In this document: piece by piece, positions 7,574 through 11,854 of the stretch
Layout of the letters: the number at the start of each line of letters is the position of its first letter
Numbering within the stretch: position 1 is the first letter of the stretch
Origin: Schlegelella_A sp038234975
Lineage (GTDB): Bacteria; Pseudomonadota; Gammaproteobacteria; Burkholderiales; Burkholderiaceae_C
DNA length: 11,854 nucleotides
NCBI GenBank assembly: GCA_038234975.1
Contig: JBBSUK010000111.1
Span: 1 to 11,854, forward strand
Direction: 5' to 3'
Notes under the pieces: model-generated
What the model was told of the DNA's origin: nothing
The model's input: the letters and a program-made list of their open reading frames with translations, nothing else
Database searches by the model: none
Program-made: the position numbers and the translations under genes

Positions 7574-8139
7574 ATACCGACCGCTCGCCATCGAATGCCA
7601 CCACCGTCGCCCAAGCCTGCACCGCGCAACGCACGATCGCCACGCCCCTCGGGCCCCTGCTGATCGCCCGCACCGACCGCGGCCTGGCCGGCGCGTGGTT
7701 CGACCTCCAGCGCCACCACCCGCCGGTGATCGAAGCGCCGTCGCCGCCGAACGATTCCGTGCTCGACCGCTCGGAGCGGGCCTTCGCCGACTACTTCGCC
7801 GGCAACGACCAGTCGTTCGACCTCCCGCTCGACCTGATCGGAACCGAGTTCCAGCGCGCCGTGTGGCAACGGCTCCTCGCCATCCCGCGCGGCCGGACGA
7901 CGACCTACGGTGCGATCGCCCGCGAGATCGGCGCGCCGGCAGCCAGTCGCGCCGTCGGCGCGGCCGTCGGCCGCAATCCGGTTTCCGTCGTCGTGCCGTG
8001 CCACCGCGTCGTCGGCAGCGACGGATCGCTCACGGGCTACGCCGGCGGCCTGCCGCGCAAGACCGCGCTGCTCCGGCTGGAGGGCGATCGATCGCGCAAC
8101 GTGGTGCCGCAGCAGGCCGAGCTGCTGCCCGCGGATTGA
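7570..8139 (+). CDS. ogt: Methylated-DNA--protein-cysteine S-methyltransferase (O6-alkylguanine repair)
   Basis: Suicide repair protein of 189 residues that moves the alkyl group from O6-alkylguanine to its own cysteine. The C-terminal domain has the active-site VPCHRV motif with Cys144, the arginine finger Arg127 in SRAVGAA, Asn136 in GRNPV, Tyr113 in TTTYGAIA and the GYAGG substrate loop, all at the spacing of human MGMT and E. coli Ogt. The N-terminal domain is the smaller, less conserved one. It overlaps the preceding Ada/AlkA fusion by 4 nt (ATGA), so the two proteins are translationally coupled and together replace the functions split between Ada, AlkA and Ogt in E. coli. Confidence 0.95.
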   Translation: MNTDRSPSNATTVAQACTAQRTIATPLGPLLIARTDRGLAGAWFDLQRHHPPVIEAPSPPNDSVLDRSERAFADYFAGNDQSFDLPLDLIGTEFQRAVWQRLLAIPRGRTTTYGAIAREIGAPAASRAVGAAVGRNPVSVVVPCHRVVGSDGSLTGYAGGLPRKTALLRLEGDRSRNVVPQQAELLPAD

Positions 8140-8152
8140 CCGCAACGGCAGC

Positions 8153-9052
8153 ATGAGGCCGCGCGACATCGTCGAGCTGCTCGTGCTCGCCGCGCTGTGG
8201 GGCGCGTCGTTCCTGTTCATGCGCGTCGCCGGGCCGGCATTCGGGCCGGTCGCGCTGTCGGCGCTGCGCGTCGCCGGTGCGGCGCTGCTGCTCGTGCCGC
8301 TGCTCGCGGCGCGCGGCCAGCTCGGTGCGATCGGCTCGAACTGGCGCCCGATCGCCGCTGTCGGCGTCTTCAACTCGGCACTGCCCTTCCTCTGCTTCGC
8401 CTACGCGACGCTGACGATCGAGGCCGGCGTCGCCGCGATCTTCAACTCCGCCACGCCACTGTTCGCCGCGATCGTCGCCCGCGTCTGGCTCGGCGACCGG
8501 CTGACGCGCTGGCGCGTGCTCGGCCTCGTCATCGGCTTCACGGGGGTGCTGTGGATCGTCGTCGACCGGGCGGGATTGCACGGCGACGCCGGCCTGCTCG
8601 CGATCGCCGCCAGCCTCGCCGCGACGGTTTGCTATGCGATCTCGCCCAGCCTGACCAAGCGCTGGCTCACCGGAACGCCGCCGCTCGCGGTGGCCGCCGG
8701 AAGCCAGGTCGCGGCGACCCTGGTGCTCGCGGCGCCGGCCGTGTGGTGGTGGCCGCAGGTTTCACCGTCGGCCACGGCCTGGGCGATGATGGCCACACTC
8801 GCTTTCGCCTGTACCGGCGTCGCCTACCTGCTGTACTTTCGCCTCATCGCCAACGCCGGGCCGCAGAACGCGGTGTCGGTCACCTACCTCGTGCCGATCT
8901 TCGCCGTGGCGTGGGGCGCCTTGTTCCTGCACGAGCGGCTGACCGTATCGGTCGCGGCCGGCTGCGCGGTGGTCTTCCTCGGGACTGCGCTGGCGACGGG
9001 CGTCCTGCGCCAGCGAGCACCTCAGGCCTTGGGCACGTCGACCGGCTCGTGA
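8153..9052 (+). CDS. EamA/DMT-superfamily inner-membrane transporter
   Basis: Membrane protein of 299 residues with about ten predicted helices in two EamA repeats. The first opens with LVLAALWGASFLFMRVAG and contains a loop like LTRWRVLGLVIGFTGVLWIV; the second has a matching VSVAAGCAVVFLGTALA helix at the end. Length, the repeat layout and the FLHERLT segment before the last helix are typical of the RhaT/YdcZ-like drug/metabolite transporter group. The start ATG is 13 bp after the ogt stop with no strong Shine-Dalgarno, so it may be co-transcribed with the repair genes, but nothing in it indicates a repair role. The substrate is unknown; members export amino acids, metabolites or drugs. Its last 31 bp overlap a convergent small ORF. 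Confidence 0.92.
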   Translation: MRPRDIVELLVLAALWGASFLFMRVAGPAFGPVALSALRVAGAALLLVPLLAARGQLGAIGSNWRPIAAVGVFNSALPFLCFAYATLTIEAGVAAIFNSATPLFAAIVARVWLGDRLTRWRVLGLVIGFTGVLWIVVDRAGLHGDAGLLAIAASLAATVCYAISPSLTKRWLTGTPPLAVAAGSQVAATLVLAAPAVWWWPQVSPSATAWAMMATLAFACTGVAYLLYFRLIANAGPQNAVSVTYLVPIFAVAWGALFLHERLTVSVAAGCAVVFLGTALATGVLRQRAPQALGTSTGS

Positions 9053-9162
9053 TCGTGCGGCTTCGGCGGCAGGCCAGGGTTGCTCGTGCCGTCGTCGGGC
9101 TCGACCGGGAGCGCGTCGGGCTCGGGGTCGTCGACGGGGGGAAGGCCGGGTAGCGTCGCCAC
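9022..9162 (-). CDS. Small Pro/Asp-rich hypothetical protein (46 residues)
   Basis: A 46-codon ORF starting at GTG and ending in TGA, too short for usual gene-length cut-offs. Thirteen residues are proline and ten are Asp/Glu; there is no aromatic residue, no cysteine and no membrane segment, so it would be a disordered acidic peptide. Third codon positions are G or C in 42 of 46 codons, like the real genes around it. The reading frame is closed by a TAG four codons before the GTG, so this is the only possible start of note. A TAGAAT hexamer lies 6 nt before the GTG, as in a leaderless transcript. Its end overlaps the transporter gene by 31 bp, convergently. I recall comparable short proline-rich acidic ORFs in Burkholderiales, but assign no function. 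Confidence 0.5.
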   Translation of the reverse strand: MATLPGLPPVDDPEPDALPVEPDDGTSNPGLPPKPHDHEPVDVPKA

Positions 9163-9168
9163 GCGGCG

Positions 9169-9174
9169 ATTCTA
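9169..9174 (-). promoter_or_regulatory. Possible -10 element of the 46-residue ORF
   Basis: TAGAAT on the minus strand matches TATAAT at five of six positions and ends 6 nt before the GTG at 9162, which would give a leaderless or nearly leaderless message. No -35 match is seen at the usual spacing. Confidence 0.25.
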
Positions 9175-9179
9175 GGGAT

Positions 9180-9932
9180 GTGGCAGCGCCGGCGCGGGTT
9201 GCATCGCTGCGGTACAAACTCGGGGTGATCTGGCGCGAGCTTCCGAGAGACCCGCAGTTTCGCCGCGGCCTGCGCGACATGCTGACCTTCGGGCCTGGCC
9301 TGGCGGCGTGGGCGGTGGTGAGCGGCGTGGCGATGACACAGACCTTCGGCGTCGGCCCTGCGGTGCTGATGTCGCTCACGGTCTTCGCCGGCAGCGCCCA
9401 GCTCGCGACGCTCCCCCTCTTCGCCACCGCGGCTCCGGTCGGCGTCATCTGGGCCTCGGCGCTGTGCGTCAACCTGCGCTTCATCATCTTCAGCGCGCAA
9501 TGGCGACCGCATCTCGCCCGGTTGCCGCGTGGGCGCCGCCTGTTGCTCGCCTACTTCCTCGCCGACCTCAACCTCGTGCTGTTCCAGAAAGCCTGGCGCG
9601 GTCGGCCGGAGGCCGGCGGCCAGCTCGCCTACATCCTCGGCGGCGTGGCCGGGAGCTGGCCGCTGTGGCAGGCGGCGTCGCTCGTCGGCATCGTGCTGTC
9701 GTCGTCGGTGCCGGCATCGTGGGGGCTCGGCTTCGCCGGAACGCTGTCGATGCTCGGCATCGCCTATTCGCTCCTCGCGGACCGCACCGTGTGGGTCGCC
9801 GCGGCGGTGGCGGCGACGGCGGCGGTCGCGGCCTACGCGCTGCCGCTCAAGCTCCACATCCTCGTCGCGATCGCGGCGGCTGTCGCCGCCGGCCTCGTGA
9901 TGTCGCGGCTCTCGCCGCAAGAGACCCCCTGA
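9180..9932 (+). CDS. azlC: AzlC-family branched-chain amino acid exporter, large subunit
   Basis: Integral membrane protein of the AzlC family, which with AzlD exports branched-chain amino acids and their analogues. Family hallmarks are FRRGLRDMLTFGPGLAAW at the N terminus, SLTVFAGSAQLATLPLF, the NLRFIIFSAQWRPHL segment and a C-terminal pair of alanine/valine-rich helices. The frame is given from GTG at 9180, the longest reading (250 residues), but AGGGA lies only 1 nt before that codon. GTG at 9225 is an equally good or better start: it yields VIWRELPRDPQFRRGL, the usual AzlC beginning, removes 15 poorly conserved residues and leaves 62 bp for a promoter shared with the divergent small ORF. 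The azlD ATG follows the stop after 2 bp. Confidence 0.93.
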   Translation: MAAPARVASLRYKLGVIWRELPRDPQFRRGLRDMLTFGPGLAAWAVVSGVAMTQTFGVGPAVLMSLTVFAGSAQLATLPLFATAAPVGVIWASALCVNLRFIIFSAQWRPHLARLPRGRRLLLAYFLADLNLVLFQKAWRGRPEAGGQLAYILGGVAGSWPLWQAASLVGIVLSSSVPASWGLGFAGTLSMLGIAYSLLADRTVWVAAAVAATAAVAAYALPLKLHILVAIAAAVAAGLVMSRLSPQETP

Positions 9933-9934
9933 AC

Positions 9935-10273
9935 ATGACGGCCGTCGACTGGGGCTACGTCGGCCCGGGCATCCTCGGCATGGCGGCCGTGACGGTGATT
10001 TCGCGCTGCTTCTTCCTGTACGCCGTCCGCGACCCCCGAATCCCGAAGGCGCTCGAGCGTGCGCTGCAGGTGGCGCCGCTGGCCGCGATCGTCGCCGTGC
10101 TGGCGCCCGAGATCTTTCTCGTCCACGGACACCTCGTCGACACCTGGCGCGACGCGCGACTGCCCGCGGTGCTCGCGGCCACGCTCTGGTATGCGTGGCG
10201 GCCGGGCGTGCTCGGGCCGCTCGTCGCCGGGCTCGCCTTCTACCTGCCGCTGCACATCGGCTGGGGCTGGTGA
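9935..10273 (+). CDS. azlD: AzlD-family branched-chain amino acid exporter, small subunit
   Basis: Small membrane protein of 112 residues, the usual AzlD size, with three to four hydrophobic helices. After a short N terminus it reads GMAAVTVISRCFFLY, then a basic loop RDPRIPKALERALQVAPLAA, where RALQ..P.A is the recognisable AzlD motif, and ends in a glycine/tryptophan-rich tail IGWGW. It begins 2 bp after azlC and would form the two-component exporter with it. Confidence 0.93.
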   Translation: MTAVDWGYVGPGILGMAAVTVISRCFFLYAVRDPRIPKALERALQVAPLAAIVAVLAPEIFLVHGHLVDTWRDARLPAVLAATLWYAWRPGVLGPLVAGLAFYLPLHIGWGW

Positions 10274-10278
10274 AATCC

Positions 10279-10283
10279 GGAGG
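10279..10283 (+). promoter_or_regulatory. Shine-Dalgarno site of the formylglycine-generating enzyme gene
   Basis: GGAGG, 5 nt before the ATG at 10289, in the 15-bp gap after azlD. It is the best ribosome site on the plus strand of this window and fixes the start of the following gene. Confidence 0.75.
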
Positions 10284-10288
10284 CTTCC

Positions 10289-11218
10289 ATGAGCACCACG
10301 CAAAACGCGCCGAACATCCCGAAGACCTGCTGCACGCCCGCGGCGACTGCCCCGGCGCCCCAGACGGACCGAGGTGCTCAGTCCCGCATCGAAGGCATCG
10401 AGCCGAGCGCCGCACGCGTCGACCGCGCGTGGTGTGCCGTACCGGCAGGCACCTTCACCATGGGCAACGACGGCTCCGATGCCGTCCCGGGCGACGGCGA
10501 AGGTCCGACGCGCGAGGTGACGCTCGATGCATTCCAGATCGGCGCCGCCACGGTCACCAACAGCGAGTTCGCGGTCTTCGTACGCGCGACGCGCTACGTG
10601 ACCGATGCCGAGCGGCTCGGCGTCTCGTTCGTCTTCCACCTGCAGGTTCCCGAAGCGCCGCGTCTCGACTCGCGGAGATCGGTTCACGGCTTGCCGTGGT
10701 GGCGATCCCTCGAGCACGCGTCGTGGCAGCGCCCCGAAGGCCCTGGAACCCATGTCCGGGACCGGCTCGCGCATCCGGTGGTGCACGTCAGCTGGAACGA
10801 CGCCGCGGCCTATTGCGCGTGGGCCCGGACGCGCCTCCCGACCGAAGCCGAATGGGAGCGCGCAGCGCGGGGCGAGCTGGTCGGCATGCGCTTCCCGTGG
10901 GGCGACGAGTTGCTCGACGCAGAGGGCGCACCTCGCTGCAATGTGTTTCGCGGCGAGTTCCCCGACTCGCCATCGCCCGGCTGGCTCCCGGAGCCGGTCG
11001 AAGCCCGGTCGGGCGAAGCGAACGGCCTGGGCCTGTTCAACACCTGCGGGAACGTGTGGGAATGGTGCACCGACGCCGCCGACGGCGACCTGCGCTCGTT
11101 GCGTGGGGGTTCCTTCCTGTGCCACGACTTCTACTGCAACCGCTACCGTGTTGCGGCACGCAGCGCCAACACCCGCGACACCTCCGCCAGCAACATCGGG
11201 TTTCGCGTCGCGCGTTGA
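10289..11218 (+). CDS. Formylglycine-generating enzyme (SUMF1/FGE family sulfatase activator)
   Basis: Copper-dependent oxidase that converts the cysteine of a CxPxR motif in sulfatases to formylglycine. The 309-residue protein has the FGE-sulfatase fold markers PAGTFTMGNDGSD (52-64), VVHVSWNDAAAYCAWA (164-179), RLPTEAEWERAARG (182-195), FPWGDE (202-207), CGNVWEWC (253-260) and the catalytic tail RGGSFLCHDFYCNRYR from residue 272. Cys278 and Cys283 correspond to Cys336 and Cys341 of human SUMF1, the copper-binding catalytic pair, so this is a true FGE rather than an EgtB or other FGE-fold relative. A CC pair at residues 14-15 precedes the domain. No signal peptide is seen, so it acts in the cytoplasm. 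It follows azlD by 15 bp; no sulfatase gene is in view. Confidence 0.94.
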   Translation: MSTTQNAPNIPKTCCTPAATAPAPQTDRGAQSRIEGIEPSAARVDRAWCAVPAGTFTMGNDGSDAVPGDGEGPTREVTLDAFQIGAATVTNSEFAVFVRATRYVTDAERLGVSFVFHLQVPEAPRLDSRRSVHGLPWWRSLEHASWQRPEGPGTHVRDRLAHPVVHVSWNDAAAYCAWARTRLPTEAEWERAARGELVGMRFPWGDELLDAEGAPRCNVFRGEFPDSPSPGWLPEPVEARSGEANGLGLFNTCGNVWEWCTDAADGDLRSLRGGSFLCHDFYCNRYRVAARSANTRDTSASNIGFRVAR

Positions 11219-11328
11219 AGGACCGCGGCAAGCCGCGAGCGCTTGCGCCGGCACGGGTGCGCGTTCACGACGTACATATGTCGGAAACGACGCGGCCTCC
11301 AGCAGTTTCCCGTTGGAGGCCGTGAAGG
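11219..11328. other. Intergenic spacer between the FGE gene and the tRNA-Asp fragment
   Basis: Host-side flank of the integration site. It contains the hairpin listed separately and an ACATATGT palindrome near 11274-11281. I see no ORF with coding character and no promoter I can defend. Confidence 0.5.
11291..11324. terminator. Hairpin, probable terminator of the original tRNA-Asp gene
   Basis: Inverted repeat with arms CGGCCTCCA (11293-11301) and TGGAGGCCG (11314-11322), extendable by two pairs on each side if G-U pairs are allowed, with a loop of 8-12 nt. It begins 5 bp beyond the CCA end of the tRNA-Asp fragment, where a tRNA terminator is expected, and also lies 72 bp after the FGE stop on the plus strand. 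Neither side has a real T-run, so it would be a weak intrinsic terminator or an RNA 3' end stabiliser. Confidence 0.5.
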
Positions 11329-11371
11329 TGGCGGAGTGGACGGGGCTCGAACCCGCGACCCCCCGGCGTGA
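11329..11371 (-). tRNA. tRNA-Asp(GTC) 3' fragment, attachment-site duplication (not a functional tRNA)
   Basis: On the minus strand this 43-nt piece matches the 3' half of a proteobacterial tRNA-Asp: the 3' side of the anticodon loop (TCAC), GCCGG of the anticodon stem, the variable loop, the T-arm GCGGG-TTCGAGC-CCCGT, the acceptor strand CCACTCC, the discriminator G and an encoded CCA. The 5' half (acceptor, D-arm, anticodon stem) is missing, and sequence beyond 11371 is unrelated. This is what remains at the distal end of an element that integrated into the anticodon-loop-to-3' end of a tRNA gene. The identity as Asp rests on the match to the known E. coli and betaproteobacterial gene sequences as I remember them. 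The variable region has a run of six G, one more than I expect. Confidence 0.8.
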
Positions 11372-11388
11372 GTGGAATCCACCGATTT

Positions 11389-11409
11389 TGAGGGCACGCT
11401 GAGGGCACG
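11389..11409 (+). repeat. Two tandem copies of TGAGGGCACG before the integrase
   Basis: Copies at 11389-11398 and 11400-11409, one helical turn apart (11-bp period), between the attachment-site fragment and the integrase ATG. Short direct repeats here are typical arm-type binding sites of tyrosine integrases; the second copy could also serve as a ribosome site, with GAGGG 6 nt before the ATG. Confidence 0.6.
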
Positions 11410-11411
11410 AG

Positions 11412-11854
11412 ATGGCCAAGCTGACTGTGAGAGGTATCGAGGCGCTGAAGCCGAAGGGGTCTGCGACTACAGGGTCACCATTGCCCCGGGGGCTGTACCT
11501 CCGCGTGGCAACCGACGGCACCAGACGTGGTTCGTTCGCTACCGGGTCGGCGAGCGCCAATTGCAGGCCCGGCTCTCCCGGCCATATGGAAGCGGTGCCG
11601 ACGAGGGCCACCTTTCTCTCGCGAAAGCGACCGCTGAAAATGCACGCATTCCAGGCGCTCGCGCGCGATGGTATTCACTTCCAGGTGCAACGTGAGGACG
11701 CAGCACACGCTGCTGCGGAAGCGAGAGAGGTATTGAGGACCTCCCTCACTCCATTGGGTCGTGTCCCGCGAGATGGTGTAAGTCCACAGCCCGGAAGAGC
11801 TGAGATGCGCGGTACTCAGCGTGCCACAGCGGACAGCCGAGTGGGAACAGTATC
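11412..11854 (+). pseudogene. Tyrosine integrase, N-terminal part, multiply frameshifted (runs off window)
   Basis: The start reads MAKLTVRGIEALKPKG, the N terminus of DUF4102/arm-binding tyrosine integrases of tRNA-targeting islands. Conserved segments then alternate between two frames: CDYRVTIAPG (second frame), GLYLRVATDGT (first), TWFVRYRVGERQLQARL and ENARI (second), QALARDGIHFQVQREDA (first), GIEDL (second), and a last DGVS...AEMR stretch (first). Restoring one long protein needs about six single-base changes, located near 11457, 11490, 11525, 11649, 11728 and between 11742 and 11768. The first frame itself has no stop for 147 codons up to the window edge. The catalytic domain (R-H-R-Y) is off the window. 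Either the gene is decaying or this stretch has base-calling errors; as written it cannot encode a normal integrase. Confidence 0.75.

Noticed and set aside
8880..10415. Long minus-strand frame opposite azlC/azlD
   Set aside because: It crosses two real genes, has an Arg-rich biased composition and no motif. Only the separate frame at 9022-9162 has independent support.
11329..11371. Functional tRNA gene
   Set aside because: The 5' half, D-arm and complete anticodon are missing, so it cannot fold or be charged.
9833..11611. Long minus-strand frame opposite azlD, FGE and the integrase
   Set aside because: Spans three unrelated features including the tRNA fragment; no domain and antisense-like composition.
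11372..11695. A separate 107-codon plus-strand gene
   Set aside because: Its middle part is the second frame of the broken integrase; the start lies in the attachment region and the end is a frameshift product.
1..11854. CRISPR array, transposon ends, riboswitch or replication origin
   Set aside because: No regularly spaced repeats, terminal inverted repeats with a transposase, or conserved riboswitch cores were seen by eye.

Overview
The window looks like chromosomal DNA from a high-GC betaproteobacterium, most likely of the order Burkholderiales. The reasons are strong G/C preference at third codon positions, a tRNA-Asp 3' sequence of proteobacterial type, and a gene set common in that group. 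This is an inference from composition and gene content; no species is identified.

Left arm (1-5897, minus strand): a branched-chain-amino-acid-type (Liv/HAAT) ABC importer operon in the order livH, livM, livG, livF, AMP-forming acyl-CoA ligase, livK, with livK cut by the window edge. The junctions are extremely tight, four of five being 4-nt ATGA or GTGA overlaps. The FadD-type ligase inside the operon suggests the imported solute is a carboxylic acid (fatty or aryl acid) activated to its CoA thioester after uptake, rather than leucine. livH seems to lack an ATG/GTG/TTG start and probably begins at CTG behind a good Shine-Dalgarno.

Centre (6035-9052, plus strand), divergent from the liv operon: an alkylation-damage repair pair, an Ada N-terminal/AraC/AlkA fusion followed by an Ogt methyltransferase with an ATGA overlap, then a DMT/EamA transporter. 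A 46-codon proline- and aspartate-rich small ORF on the minus strand (9022-9162) runs convergent with the transporter gene's 3' end.

Right arm (9180-11218, plus strand): azlC and azlD (branched-chain amino acid exporter subunits), then a formylglycine-generating enzyme (sulfatase activator) with both catalytic cysteines. No sulfatase is visible.

Right end (11219-11854): a hairpin, then the 3' 43 nt of a tRNA-Asp gene on the minus strand (half a tRNA), two tandem 10-bp repeats, and the start of a tyrosine integrase that reads correctly only if the frame is switched repeatedly. This is the edge of an integrative element that used tRNA-Asp as its attachment site. The element extends rightwards out of the window; genes to the left are host DNA. 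There is no CRISPR array, complete RNA gene or insertion sequence in the window, and no gene-free stretch over 300 bases.
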